From positions 789,166 to 853,165 of the forward strand of contig NZ_KB849726.1 in the NCBI RefSeq assembly GCF_000368865.1: DNA of 64,000 bases, written 5' to 3'. The notes beneath the pieces were generated by a model. The model worked only from the letters and a program-made list of their open reading frames with translations, did not search any database and had not been told where the DNA came from. Each line of letters starts with the position of its first letter. The first letter of the stretch is position 1. The position numbers were made by a program, and so were the translations under genes. Below are positions 1-8,757 of the stretch, piece after piece. Source of the DNA: Acinetobacter bouvetii DSM 14964 = CIP 107468 (lineage in GTDB: Bacteria > Pseudomonadota > Gammaproteobacteria > Pseudomonadales > Moraxellaceae).

Positions 1-220
1 GAAGAAAGTCTAAGCGTTTTTGCCCTTTTTGCTTTGCAAGAGCCGGAAACATTCACATTCTATTTTTAAGCATTTAAATTTATTTTAGGGCAGCAGATTG
101 AATCAAGGAAATGCGGTTTGATGAATACGTTGCACAGCGGATGCACACAGCCTAACAGCAGCTGTGCAAATGGATTGAAGGGCTACAGAGCAGCAGTAAA
201 CTGAATCAGTTGCGCTATGC
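1..220. other. Gene-free left edge
   Basis: I see no supportable gene here. Forward frame 1 is open from the first base to a stop at 67-69, so the tail of a gene lying to the left is possible, but 22 open codons are not informative. The stretch ends at the terminator of the gene that follows. Confidence 0.4.
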
Positions 221-245
221 AAAAAAAGCACCCGAAGGCGCTTTT
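221..245 (-). terminator. Terminator of the first glycine-zipper gene
   Basis: Read on the minus strand it is a short GC hairpin closed by a TTCG tetraloop and followed by seven T. The stem AAAAGCGCC/GGTGCTTTT has one G-T type imperfection. It lies just past the stop of the minus-strand gene that ends at 279. Confidence 0.75.
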
Positions 246-278
246 AATTGATGCATCTTTTTGCGGTTAAACAGTAAA

Positions 279-791
279 TTAACGGTGTTTGCCATTTTTA
301 TAATGGCCTAAATGACGGCCATTGTCTTTACTGTAGTAATTGCGGTCATTGTAGCGGTAGTTGTTTGAACGGTAGCCGCGGTCATTATAGCGGCGGTCAT
401 AACGTTCATCATCATAGCGGCGGTCTTCACTTACTTTTTTCCCTAAGACTGCACCGCCGGCAGAGCCTGCAGCTGCGCCAATGTAACCGCCATTGGTGCC
501 GCCCATATTTTTACCCAAGGTGTAGCCGCCAGCGCCGCCTAAAGCGCCGCCGATGATTGCGCCATTGCGGTCGCGACGGTCGGCTGAAACCGCTGCACCC
601 GCACCGCCGCCAATTGCTGAACCAATCATTGCGCCAGTTGTGCCGCCCATTTGCTTGCCAACTGCAGCGCCTACAACGCCACCTAATGCAGAAGTTAAGG
701 CTGTATTTGTGGTATTGCCTGCATTTGCTGTGGTCATTGTAAATGCAGAGGCGGTAATTACAGCGCCTAAAATTAATTTATTGATTTTCAT
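279..791 (-). CDS. Glycine-zipper envelope protein
   Basis: A 170-residue exported protein. The start MKINK is chosen because AGGAG lies about six bases upstream; an earlier in-frame ATG at 815 lacks this site. A signal peptide of about 24 residues ends at an ANA-type cleavage site. The mature part holds several Gly/Ala-rich segments with GxxxG spacing (for example GGALGGAGG), as in glycine-zipper outer-membrane proteins of the 17 kDa antigen type, and then a Tyr/Arg/Asp-rich charged tail. There is no lipobox cysteine, so it is probably not a lipoprotein. Glycine zippers usually form membrane-associated oligomers; the exact role here is unknown. A paralogue lies immediately upstream. Confidence 0.7.
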   Translation of the reverse strand: MKINKLILGAVITASAFTMTTANAGNTTNTALTSALGGVVGAAVGKQMGGTTGAMIGSAIGGGAGAAVSADRRDRNGAIIGGALGGAGGYTLGKNMGGTNGGYIGAAAGSAGGAVLGKKVSEDRRYDDERYDRRYNDRGYRSNNYRYNDRNYYSKDNGRHLGHYKNGKHR

Positions 792-1011
792 TTTTAACTC
801 CTGAGAGCACATCATCTTTGTCTTGATACAACTGTAAGCAAAAATGTAGAAAACATCGTGAAGGGCATTATTGCGAAAATAAAGCCTTTGGTAATGGCTG
901 TGTAAATCTTCTGCGAGTTTTCTTCATAATTTTGCAAACCTTGTGCCGGCTTGAATGCTGAGGACGGGAATGCATGCATATGATGCCGCTGCGTATTTGT
1001 CCATCAGCCAT

Positions 1012-1033
1012 AAAAAAGCACCCGAAGGTGCTC
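1012..1033 (-). terminator. Terminator of the second glycine-zipper gene
   Basis: On the minus strand a GAGCACC/GGTGCTTT stem with a TTCG loop is followed by six T. It is nearly identical to the terminator behind the paralogous gene downstream, consistent with a tandem duplication that included the 3' end. Confidence 0.75.
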
Positions 1034-1049
1034 ATTTAATGTTGCGGTC

Positions 1050-1469
1050 TCAATGACGGCGATGTTTTTTATAATGTTTTTTGCTGTAGCTGCTGGCCTT
1101 GTCTTTAGAAATTTTGTTGCCTAAAGCTGCGCCGCCCGCTGCGCCTAACGCTGAACCGACATAGCCGCCGTTGGTGCCGCCCATGCTTTTACCGACTGTG
1201 TAGCCCGCGCCGCCGCCAATTGCGCCGCCGATTGCTGATTCTGTACGGTTGCGGCGGTCACTTGCTACTGCTGCGCCGCCCGCGCCGCCTAATGCTGCGC
1301 CGATCGTTGCGCCAGTATTGCCGCCCATGTTTTTACCAATAGCTGTACCTGCTACACTGCCTAAAGCACTTGCAGCTGCTACGCGAGTTGTACTGTCAGC
1401 ATGTGCGCTTACAGTAAACATTGAAGTTGCTGCCAAAGCAGTACTTAATAAAATAGCATTCAGTTTCAT
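1050..1469 (-). CDS. Glycine-zipper envelope protein, paralogue
   Basis: A 139-residue exported protein with a signal peptide of about 24 residues ending in SAHA. It carries the same arrangement of Gly/Ala-rich zipper blocks with a DRR motif in the middle and a GGTNGGY motif as its neighbour at 279-791, but its basic Lys/His/Tyr tail is much shorter. GGAG lies about seven bases before the ATG. The protein probably sits in the outer membrane or periplasm. The pair looks like a tandem duplication in which the tails diverged. Function is not known from the sequence. Confidence 0.7.
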   Translation of the reverse strand: MKLNAILLSTALAATSMFTVSAHADSTTRVAAASALGSVAGTAIGKNMGGNTGATIGAALGGAGGAAVASDRRNRTESAIGGAIGGGAGYTVGKSMGGTNGGYVGSALGAAGGAALGNKISKDKASSYSKKHYKKHRRH

Positions 1470-1920
1470 GCTTTACTCCATGTCCATATATGCGGACTGT
1501 GTCATTTCTACGATGGGGCCAATGTAACAAGATGATTCTCTGAAAGTGTGGAGAGTCTTGATTGAATTGCTGTGCTTTAGTTTCCACATTGTTTCGCTTT
1601 GTAACAATTGTGAAGAAGTCGATTTAAAAACAATCAAATTCACAAAATTGTGAAAGAAAGTAGCAGAAAATAGCCTTTTAGGTGCTTTAAAGCATTGGCG
1701 CATTTTTCTGATTGCTGCGCTGAAAAGTGAAATGAAACTTAAATTTTGCAATGTTTCACTGCAATCGCAGGATGCATTTATTGCAGTTTGCTCCAGTTTG
1801 GCCATACAGCATCAATAAAGATGTCATTTAAAACACAGAATCGTTAAACTAAGCGCAATTTTTAGAATGATCTGTTCAGGTGAAAGCTTTGGAACAGGCT
1901 GTATTGAGATATTTTGAACA
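1470..1920. other. Intergenic region before prfA
   Basis: No convincing gene. It must hold the promoters of the minus-strand zipper gene and of prfA. A perfect 12-base palindrome, CACAAAATTGTG, lies at 1641-1652 and could be an operator. A 110-codon minus-strand reading frame here has no family resemblance and odd composition, so I do not call it. Confidence 0.4.
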
Positions 1921-3009
1921 ATGAAAGAATCGCTGCGTTTACGGTTGGATCAGCTGTCTGACCGTCACGAAGAATTAAATGCCTTGCTCGCAGATGCTGA
2001 AGTGATTTCAGACAATAAACGTTTCCGTCAGCTTTCTCGCGAACACAGTGACTTAAGCGAAATCACAGAAGTATGGGGGAAATACAGACAAGCGGAAGAA
2101 GATATAGAAACTGCTGAAGCGATGCTGTCCGATCCTGATTTTAAGGAAATGGCGCAAGAAGAAATTAAAGAAAATAAAGCTTTGATTGAATCTTTAGAAG
2201 CAGACTTAAATATTCTGATGATTCCCAAAGACCCCAATGACGCGAACTCCGCTTATTTGGAAATCCGCGCCGGAACGGGCGGTGACGAGGCCGCCATTTT
2301 CTCAGGCGATTTATTCCGCATGTACAGCAAGTATGCCGAATCTCAGGGCTGGCGTTTAGAAATTTTATCTGAAAATGACGGCGAACATGGCGGCTATAAA
2401 GAAGTGATTTGCCTCATTAATGGTGAAGGCGTTTATGGCCGTTTGAAATTTGAAAGCGGCGCGCACCGGGTGCAGCGTGTGCCTGCAACAGAATCGCAGG
2501 GCCGTGTGCATACTTCGGCATGTACGGTTGCGATTTTGCCTGAAATAGATGTAGACACCAGTGTGGAAATTAATCCATCTGAACTGCGGATTGATACCTA
2601 CCGCGCATCGGGTGCGGGCGGTCAGCACATCAACAAAACAGATTCTGCGGTGCGTATTACACACTTGCCAACCGGAACTGTGGTGGAGTGTCAGGACGAG
2701 CGTTCACAGCATAAAAACAAAGCCAAAGCCATGGCGCTTTTGGTGTCGCGTTTAGAAAATGCCAAGCGCGCAGCTGCCGATGCCGCAACTTCTGAAATGC
2801 GCCGTGATTTAGTGGGTTCGGGCGACCGTTCTGAACGTATCAGGACGTATAATTATCCGCAAGGGCGGATGACGGATCACCGCATCAACCTGACGCTATA
2901 CAAGCTGGAAGCGGTGATGGAAGGTGATTTGACTGAATTATTGGACAGTTTGCACCGTGAATATCAAGCTGATCAGCTTGCCATGCTTGCACAGCAGAAT
3001 GGTGGCTAA
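1921..3009 (+). CDS. prfA: Peptide chain release factor 1
   Basis: Class I release factor that reads UAA and UAG stop codons on the ribosome and triggers peptidyl-tRNA hydrolysis. At 362 residues it has the family length. The codon-reading motif PAT is followed by the catalytic GGQ at residues 233-235 within SGAGGQHIN. It has PAT rather than the SPF of RF2 and no frameshift site, which separates it from prfB. The stop codon abuts the ATG of prmC, the enzyme that methylates the GGQ glutamine, so the two form a translationally coupled pair. The ribosome binding site is weak. Confidence 0.97.
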   Translation: MKESLRLRLDQLSDRHEELNALLADAEVISDNKRFRQLSREHSDLSEITEVWGKYRQAEEDIETAEAMLSDPDFKEMAQEEIKENKALIESLEADLNILMIPKDPNDANSAYLEIRAGTGGDEAAIFSGDLFRMYSKYAESQGWRLEILSENDGEHGGYKEVICLINGEGVYGRLKFESGAHRVQRVPATESQGRVHTSACTVAILPEIDVDTSVEINPSELRIDTYRASGAGGQHINKTDSAVRITHLPTGTVVECQDERSQHKNKAKAMALLVSRLENAKRAAADAATSEMRRDLVGSGDRSERIRTYNYPQGRMTDHRINLTLYKLEAVMEGDLTELLDSLHREYQADQLAMLAQQNGG

Positions 3010-3828
3010 ATGAATATTGCACAGGCTTTGGCCTTACGCGGTGAACCTGAAAGCTATGAGCGTCAAGAAAATGCATGGCTGCTCGAGCACATCACTAAAA
3101 TTGATTCTTTTGATCTTGTGATGAAAAAAGATCAGGCGCTGACAGCTGAGCAGGAACAGCAGTACCGTGACGGCTTAGCGCGCATTGCTAGTGGTGAGCC
3201 TTTGGCTTATGTCACGGGGTCTCAGCCATTTTGGACCTTGGATTTAAAAGTGACTAAAGATACGCTGGTGCCGCGGCCAGATACAGAAGTGCTGGTCGAA
3301 ACCGTCCTGCATTTGGATGTGCCTGAGGATGCCCGCATTGTAGATTTGGGTACAGGTACTGGCGCTGTAGCGCTGTCGATTGCCAGTGAGCGGCCTGAAT
3401 GGTCTGTGACTGCGACCGATATTTATGGACCGACCTTAGAAGTCGCTCAGTTCAATGCTGAAAGACATGATTTAAATCATGTGAAATTTGTTTGCGGTTC
3501 TTGGTATAAGCCTTTGAACCGCGCTTTTTTTGATGTGATTGTATCTAATCCGCCCTATATTGATGCAGATGATGTGCATATGCAGGATTTGGCAACAGAG
3601 CCTGAACGCGCTTTAGTTGCAGATAATCATGGCTTGGCTGATTTAGAGCAGATCATTCAGCAGGGGAAAAAGCATCTCACTATTAATGGCTGGGTTGTTG
3701 TTGAGCATGGCTATGATCAAGGCGAGGCAGTACGCCATATCTTTACGCAAGCAGGCTATAAGCAGGTGCGTACCGTAAAGGATTATGGCGGCAATGACCG
3801 CGTAACGTTGGGGCAGTGGCCGCATTAA
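3010..3828 (+). CDS. prmC: Release factor glutamine methyltransferase
   Basis: S-adenosylmethionine-dependent enzyme that N5-methylates the glutamine of the GGQ motif in release factors. An N-terminal helical domain is followed by a Rossmann methyltransferase fold with the SAM motif DLGTGTGAVAL near residue 113 and the substrate-binding NPPY at residues 180-183. Its length of 272 residues is normal. It starts on the base after the prfA stop, so coupling with its substrate's gene is direct. A strong hairpin terminator follows. Confidence 0.96.
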   Translation: MNIAQALALRGEPESYERQENAWLLEHITKIDSFDLVMKKDQALTAEQEQQYRDGLARIASGEPLAYVTGSQPFWTLDLKVTKDTLVPRPDTEVLVETVLHLDVPEDARIVDLGTGTGAVALSIASERPEWSVTATDIYGPTLEVAQFNAERHDLNHVKFVCGSWYKPLNRAFFDVIVSNPPYIDADDVHMQDLATEPERALVADNHGLADLEQIIQQGKKHLTINGWVVVEHGYDQGEAVRHIFTQAGYKQVRTVKDYGGNDRVTLGQWPH

Positions 3829-3844
3829 AGCTCGCTGTGGACGC

Positions 3845-3877
3845 AAAATAAAAGCGCATTCAATGCGCTTTTATTTT
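3845..3877. terminator. Bidirectional terminator
   Basis: Two perfect 16-base arms (AAAATAAAAGCGCATT and its complement) separated by one base. A/T flanks on both sides allow it to act between the converging prmC and permease genes. Confidence 0.85.
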
Positions 3878-3887
3878 GTCTGAGTCT

Positions 3888-4721
3888 TTAGTTTTTGATG
3901 ACATCGCGCCAGCGAAGTACCCATGTTTCCAGCGCTTTCATCAAACTGTCGGTTAACTTGCCCAATACCGCCAATAAAATAATGGCTAAAATCACAATAT
4001 CGGGCCGTGAAGTTTCGCGGCCATCACTGAGTAAATAGCCTATGCCTTGGGTCGCGGCAATCAGCTCTGCGGCAATCATAAACATCCAGGATAAACTGAG
4101 GCCATTCCTGAGGCCCGTTAAAATACCGGGCGCCGCTGCAGGCAAAATAATCTGCTGCACGCGTTGCCAGTATTTCAGGCGATACACTTGTGCGACTTCT
4201 ATCAGTTTGTGGTCAACGCCCTTAATCGCGGCCACTGTGTTGGTATAAACAGGAAAAAAAGCACCAATGGCAATGAGGGTGATTTTAGACGCTTCATCAA
4301 TCCCGAGCCAAAGCAAAAGAAGCGGAATCCATGCCAGGCTGGGAATAGATTTGATGGCAGAAAAACTCGGCTCTAAAAAATCTTCAGCTTGCTTATTCAG
4401 GCCAACAAGCACAGCAAACACTAAAGCAAGAAAGCTTCCAATGGCAAAGCCTGCAAATACACGCCAGCTGCTGGCCCAAATGTGTTGCCATAAATCACCC
4501 GTGGCTAATTCAGTGAGTGTCAGCCAAAGACTGCTTGGCGCTGGAAGTAAATAGGGTTCAATAAAACCGGCGCGCACCAGATATTCACAAACTAAGATTA
4601 AGACGGCAGGAAGCGTGAGCCCCTTGATCAGGCTTTTTAGTTTTGGCAAAGCTGAGGATTGCGCCTTGCTGTGCTGTACTAATTCGGCCTGAATTTTTTG
4701 AAATGCGGTGGGATGAGTCAT
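3888..4721 (-). CDS. ABC permease, sulfonate/taurine type
   Basis: Inner-membrane permease of the SsuC/TauC type (BPD_transp_1 fold), 277 residues. It has about six hydrophobic segments and the cytoplasmic EAA loop that docks the ATPase, seen as EVAQVYRLKYWQRV...LPAAAPGI near residue 180. It lies 15 bases after the gene for a matching substrate-binding protein and is surely cotranscribed with it. No ATPase gene (ssuB/tauB) and no sulfonate monooxygenase gene is adjacent, because the operon ends at the prmC terminator. The ATPase must come from elsewhere. The substrate is inferred only from family. Confidence 0.88.
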   Translation of the reverse strand: MTHPTAFQKIQAELVQHSKAQSSALPKLKSLIKGLTLPAVLILVCEYLVRAGFIEPYLLPAPSSLWLTLTELATGDLWQHIWASSWRVFAGFAIGSFLALVFAVLVGLNKQAEDFLEPSFSAIKSIPSLAWIPLLLLWLGIDEASKITLIAIGAFFPVYTNTVAAIKGVDHKLIEVAQVYRLKYWQRVQQIILPAAAPGILTGLRNGLSLSWMFMIAAELIAATQGIGYLLSDGRETSRPDIVILAIILLAVLGKLTDSLMKALETWVLRWRDVIKN

Positions 4722-4736
4722 TATGTGCTGGAAGCC

Positions 4737-5696
4737 TTATTTCTTCACTGCTTTTTGCGCAAACTTTGCATCAAATAGCTGGTTAACAACTTGATTGACG
4801 TTGGTGCCTGGACGGACCAAATCTTCCTCAGTCAAAATGGTTCCGGCTTTTTGCAAGGCCGCAATGTGTTTAGCCGTTGGAATATTTTGGTCAAAATTGG
4901 TACGGCTTAATTGAAGCTTTGCAACGTTTAACGGTAGTTTCGCTTCTTTGGCTAAGAGCGCGGCCAGTTTTTCAGGGTTGGCTTTGGCCCATTTTCGGGC
5001 TTGTTCATAGGCTTGAATGACAGCTGTTACAGCTTCGGGGCTTTGAGCTGCAAATTGGTCTTTTACGCTGAGTACACTATAGCTGTTGAAATTCACATTG
5101 CGATAAAGCTGTCTTGCGCCCGACTGCAGTTGAGCAGCCGCCATGAGTGGATCTAACCCAGCCCAAGCGTCGACTTGGCCGCGTTCTAACGCTGTTTTAC
5201 CATCCGGATGCTGTAAATGAACCAGTTGAACATCACGTTTGGTCAATCCGGCAGTTTCTAAGGCTTGTAAAGTAAATAGGAATGGATCTGTGCCTTTTGT
5301 CGCTGCAATTTTTTTGCCTTTTAAATCTTTCAGGCTTTTAATATTTGAGTTTTTATTGACAAGTAACGCAGTCCATTCGGGCTGGCTTTGAATATAAACG
5401 GTTTTAATTGGGCTGCCATTCGCTTTACTGAGCACAGCGGCCAAACCTGCTGTGGAGGCAAAGTCGACACTGCCGCTGTTTAAATATTCAAGAGAACGGT
5501 TTGAACCTTGGCTGAATACCCATTTAATTTCATTTTTAGGCAAGGCTTTTTCTAAAAGTTTCTGGTCTTTCACCACTAAGCTGGTGGGTGCGTAGTAGGC
5601 ATAATCCAGTTTGATTTCTGCCGGAATGGCTGCCACAGCTGTGCCTGCAGAAAGCGCGGAAAATAGCAGTGCGGAAATTTGAGTCAGTGATTTCAT
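4737..5696 (-). CDS. ABC substrate-binding protein, sulfonate type
   Basis: Periplasmic binding protein of the SsuA/TauA/NMT1 family, 319 residues. The start at MKSLTQ is preferred because AGGGG lies about seven bases upstream and it begins a proper signal peptide ending in AVAA; a longer frame to 5804 adds a hydrophobic stretch unlike a leader of this family. The mature protein opens with the typical LDYAYYAPTSLVV strand and has two periplasmic binding lobes. It should deliver aliphatic sulfonates, taurine or a similar compound to the permease encoded just downstream. The specific ligand cannot be read from the sequence. Confidence 0.85.
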   Translation of the reverse strand: MKSLTQISALLFSALSAGTAVAAIPAEIKLDYAYYAPTSLVVKDQKLLEKALPKNEIKWVFSQGSNRSLEYLNSGSVDFASTAGLAAVLSKANGSPIKTVYIQSQPEWTALLVNKNSNIKSLKDLKGKKIAATKGTDPFLFTLQALETAGLTKRDVQLVHLQHPDGKTALERGQVDAWAGLDPLMAAAQLQSGARQLYRNVNFNSYSVLSVKDQFAAQSPEAVTAVIQAYEQARKWAKANPEKLAALLAKEAKLPLNVAKLQLSRTNFDQNIPTAKHIAALQKAGTILTEEDLVRPGTNVNQVVNQLFDAKFAQKAVKK

Positions 5697-5967
5697 TTGA
5701 GCCCCTAAATGCATATAAAAGAAATAATGCGCAATTAATACGCGGGCTAAGCGGATGGTGCAAAAGAGAAAAAATGATAACCAAAGATGAAATTGTAAAA
5801 ACATAAAATTTTAAATTTAATTATTTGATATTTATCTCTTTTGTATTGCTGTGCTGGCGATTGTTATGCTTATGAATTATTTGAAAGATAGAATGCGTTT
5901 AAAATGCTAAGTCTATAAATATGAAAAAGCAGCACATCAATGTGAAGCTTTAAAAAGCGCGGCATAT
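5697..5967. other. AT-rich intergenic region
   Basis: Roughly 270 bases upstream of the binding-protein gene. It should contain that gene's minus-strand promoter, and AT-rich blocks such as ATTTGATATTTATCTC are present, but I cannot fix a -35/-10 pair. No gene seen. Confidence 0.35.
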
Positions 5968-5996
5968 AAAAAAGCGGTCTAAAGACCGCTTTTTTT
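5968..5996 (-). terminator. Terminator
   Basis: A perfect AAAAAAGCGGTCT/AGACCGCTTTTTT hairpin with a two-base AA centre. It follows the stop of the minus-strand small protein gene ending at 6014. Its symmetry lets it work in both directions. Confidence 0.85.
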
Positions 5997-6013
5997 AAAT
6001 CTGAAAATGACGT

Positions 6014-6367
6014 TTACATTGGATAATCTTGCAGACAGTCTGCAATTTCTACACGGTTGAGCATGTCTGTTTCAACTGCTAAGCAATATGCTGCAATTTT
6101 TGCAGTTGCATCAATCAAGTTTTCTGCTTTCAGGTTTGCGCCTGCTTGAATCTGCTGCAAAGAGTCTGCAGAGATATCTAAAGCGTGCGCAATGTCAACG
6201 GCTTGATCATTTAAGAAAAAAACAGAAATGATATTGGCTAAGTCGATATCTGACATGTCACGCAGTTCTTGATGAAATTGCGCCTCATTGTGTTCAGCAT
6301 CGCTTAACAAAGAGTCGGAGAAATTTTGTACTAAGCTGTGCTCGAGTACATCAATCATCTTAAGCAT
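6014..6367 (-). CDS. Small acidic protein of unknown function
   Basis: A 117-residue soluble, acidic, largely helical protein with no signal peptide or membrane segment. I do not recognise a domain. The start MLKMIDVL is chosen because GAAGGG lies about seven bases upstream; a frame reaching 6409 has no such site. It stands alone between terminator-bounded neighbours, so its context says little. A phrase such as DIAHALDISADSLQQI resembles a helix-turn-helix-like run, but I would not call a DNA-binding domain from it. Confidence 0.6.
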   Translation of the reverse strand: MLKMIDVLEHSLVQNFSDSLLSDAEHNEAQFHQELRDMSDIDLANIISVFFLNDQAVDIAHALDISADSLQQIQAGANLKAENLIDATAKIAAYCLAVETDMLNRVEIADCLQDYPM

Positions 6368-6592
6368 GGGAAAGCCCTTCAAGGTGATTAAACGGGAGTG
6401 GAGATACAATAAAAATTAAAGAAAGCAAAGCGCTTTAAATTGATGGAAAAATAACCTATTTAGGCTGAGCAGGCAATACTCTACAGATGAACGTCCAGTC
6501 GGTTTTTGTTGTATTCATAAGCGCATGAAATATAGATATTATTTAGTAAAGCTAAATTATTGTTATAATGCCAGACTTGAAAAATATTAGAC

Positions 6593-7624
6593 TTATTGCG
6601 GATTATCATTCTTAGTTTGCCGATATGCGCCTGGACTGATCCCCGTCCATTTTTTAAACGCGCGATGAAAAGCGCTGGCATCGTGAAAATTCAGCTGCCC
6701 ACTGATGTCTTGCAAGCTGAGCGCAGTTTGCTCGAGCAAGTTGATGGCCAAATCACGCCGTATTTCATTTTTCAGCTGCTGAAAATTGATGCCTTCCTGC
6801 TTGAGGCGCCGCTGCATGGTGGCTTCAGACATATTAAACAGCTGTGCCAGTTCAGGCAGTTCAGCCCATTCAGAAGCCGGCATCTGCGAAAAGTGCTTAC
6901 GAATTTGGTGGCTTAAGGCATTGGGGTTTTTAAAGCGCACCAGTAAATTATAGGGCGTATGCTGAATAAACTGATGCCATGATTTTTTATCTTGTTTAAT
7001 GGCGATCTTTAAATAGCTAGCATCAAACTGAATGTAGTTTTCATCAGTATGATATTGAATATCATCACAAAAACGCATTCTGTAGTCACTGTCATCCTGA
7101 GGCGCTGCGCATTTGAGCTGTATGCGGTTTAAGATTACGCGCTGACCGCAGAGCCAGCACATCATGCCATGAATCAGCATGAGGTAGGTGGCATAGCTAA
7201 ACATGCGCTTAGGCTGGCGGCTGTCTTTAATAACAATATAAGCGTAATTTTCCTGCACAAAATGCGTGCTGCTGAAATCATCCAGCACCAAATTCAGAAA
7301 TTGCAGAATGTGGGACAAGGCCTTGCCTAAATCAGCAGCTTGCAACACCGACTTGGATAAAAAAGTATAGCTGCCTCTGCGCATGGGGTGATGATCCATG
7401 CCAAAGAATTCGTCATTCATGGCATCCGCCAAAACAATCCACAATTGCGCATATTGTATAACTGAAACACGGGTTTTATCGGTGTGCAGCAATTCAGGGG
7501 CGATGCCGGCTTGAGTCAGTAAGTCGTTTATTTCATAACCTTGGCGTTCTGCATTGTGCAGCGCTTCTTTAACCAAGCGAATTGAAATCGTGCCTTTAAA
7601 ATAATCGCCGTCCAATCTCTTCAT
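6593..7624 (-). CDS. AraC-family transcriptional regulator
   Basis: A 343-residue regulator with an N-terminal ligand/dimerisation domain of the arabinose-binding-like OruR/ArgR kind (about residues 20-210) and a C-terminal AraC double helix-turn-helix (about 235-335). The latter shows the LAINLL...SLQDISGQLNFHDASAFHRAFKKWTGISPGAYR pattern in pieces. It diverges from the dehydrogenase genes starting at 7779 and very probably controls them in response to an acyl compound. The start at MKRLDG has only a weak ribosome binding site, so it could be off by some codons. Confidence 0.9.
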   Translation of the reverse strand: MKRLDGDYFKGTISIRLVKEALHNAERQGYEINDLLTQAGIAPELLHTDKTRVSVIQYAQLWIVLADAMNDEFFGMDHHPMRRGSYTFLSKSVLQAADLGKALSHILQFLNLVLDDFSSTHFVQENYAYIVIKDSRQPKRMFSYATYLMLIHGMMCWLCGQRVILNRIQLKCAAPQDDSDYRMRFCDDIQYHTDENYIQFDASYLKIAIKQDKKSWHQFIQHTPYNLLVRFKNPNALSHQIRKHFSQMPASEWAELPELAQLFNMSEATMQRRLKQEGINFQQLKNEIRRDLAINLLEQTALSLQDISGQLNFHDASAFHRAFKKWTGISPGAYRQTKNDNPQ

Positions 7625-7778
7625 CCATGTATTCTTGGTTTCATTTTTCTATTGTTCAAATACATCACGGTAAATGCAGTCTTTGGAAATTGTACTGAAT
7701 TTATTCTATGTTTACTCTGTGTCTTAAGTCGAATTTCAAAATACAGATTATTTAAAAGAGATTTCAAGGAAAAATAAA

Positions 7779-8549
7779 ATGAAAATTCAAGGAAAGGTGT
7801 TCGTGGTGACTGGCGGCGCATCTGGGCTAGGTGCCGCTACAGCCACCTATTTAGTGGGGCAAGGCGCTAAAGTCATTATGGCTGACATGAACCAAGAGCT
7901 GGGTGAAGCCTTGCAGCGCCGTTTAGGTGAACACGCAGAATTTCAGCTGCTGGATGTGACCAGTGAAGCTGATGCAGAAGCCTTTTTCCAGCACGTTGAA
8001 AATAAATATGGCCAACTGAATGGTTTGGTGAACTGTGCCGGCATTGCGCCTTCTGCAAAAGTATTGGGCCGTGACGGCTTGCATGATTTAGCCATGTTCC
8101 AGAAAGTCCTTAATATCAATGTCGTTGGCACATTTAACATGATTCGCTTTGGGGCGCGCTTAATTGCAAAATATGAACTGCAGGCGGGCGAAGAAGAGCG
8201 TGGCGCAATTGTGAATACCGCTTCGGTGGCTGCTTTTGACGGTCAAATTGGGCAGGCTGCTTATGCAGCGTCAAAAGGTGCTGTGGCTGCCATGACTTTG
8301 CCGCTAGCCCGTGAATTGGCGCGTGAGGCGATTCGGGTCATGACTATTGCGCCGGGCATTATGGAAACACCGATGCTGAAAGGCCTGCCGCAGCATGTAC
8401 AGGATGCCTTGGGGCAAATGGTGCCGTTTCCGCCGCGTTTGGCTAAACCTGAGGAATTTGCGCATTTGGTGGGGCATATTTTTGAAAATGGCTATTTGAA
8501 TGGTGAGGTGATTCGTTTGGATGGCGCTATTCGGATGCAGCCTAAGTGA
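7779..8549 (+). CDS. SDR 3-hydroxyacyl-CoA dehydrogenase
   Basis: NAD-dependent short-chain dehydrogenase of 256 residues, close to the type-2 3-hydroxyacyl-CoA dehydrogenase (HSD10) group. The cofactor loop TGGASGLG is at residues 12-19, NCAG follows near residue 87, and the active-site YAASK near residue 165. It should oxidise 3-hydroxyacyl-CoA in beta-oxidation or branched-chain acyl breakdown. AAGGA lies upstream of the ATG. It is followed by acyl-CoA dehydrogenase and acyl-CoA synthetase genes, and the divergent AraC gene is the likely regulator. The acyl chain preference is not visible. Confidence 0.85.
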   Translation: MKIQGKVFVVTGGASGLGAATATYLVGQGAKVIMADMNQELGEALQRRLGEHAEFQLLDVTSEADAEAFFQHVENKYGQLNGLVNCAGIAPSAKVLGRDGLHDLAMFQKVLNINVVGTFNMIRFGARLIAKYELQAGEEERGAIVNTASVAAFDGQIGQAAYAASKGAVAAMTLPLARELAREAIRVMTIAPGIMETPMLKGLPQHVQDALGQMVPFPPRLAKPEEFAHLVGHIFENGYLNGEVIRLDGAIRMQPK

Positions 8550-8609
8550 TCTAGATGCAGACTTTATTCAACTTATTTAAACAGTTTCATCATTAATAAC
8601 GTTGATAAT

Positions 8610-8720
8610 TCCTCCTTCCTTTTGAAGGATCAAAAGGAACAAAAATCCCTTTGCTGGCCTGATGATACTTCCATGTATCTCAGTCCAGCGGGTGGCATCC
8701 CTGCCACCGTCCGCGTATCA
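8610..8720. repeat. Structured intergenic repeat-like element
   Basis: Three consecutive hairpins. A perfect 10-base stem at 8616-8625/8630-8639 has an AGGA loop. An imperfect stem spans 8654-8688 (CTGG...CCAG). A perfect 7-base stem lies at 8691-8708 (GGTGGCA/TGCCACC). There is no T-run, so it is not a simple terminator. It looks like an interspersed REP/MITE-type sequence between the SDR and acyl-CoA dehydrogenase genes. Membership in a repeat family is inference. Confidence 0.5.
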
Positions 8721-8757
8721 AATATTGAAAATAAATGAATTTTAAAAGGATGTATGC

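Noticed and set aside
1473..1805. 110-codon minus-strand reading frame upstream of the second zipper gene
   Set aside because: Composition is unlike a real protein, there is no ribosome binding site and no family resemblance. It lies in promoter sequence.
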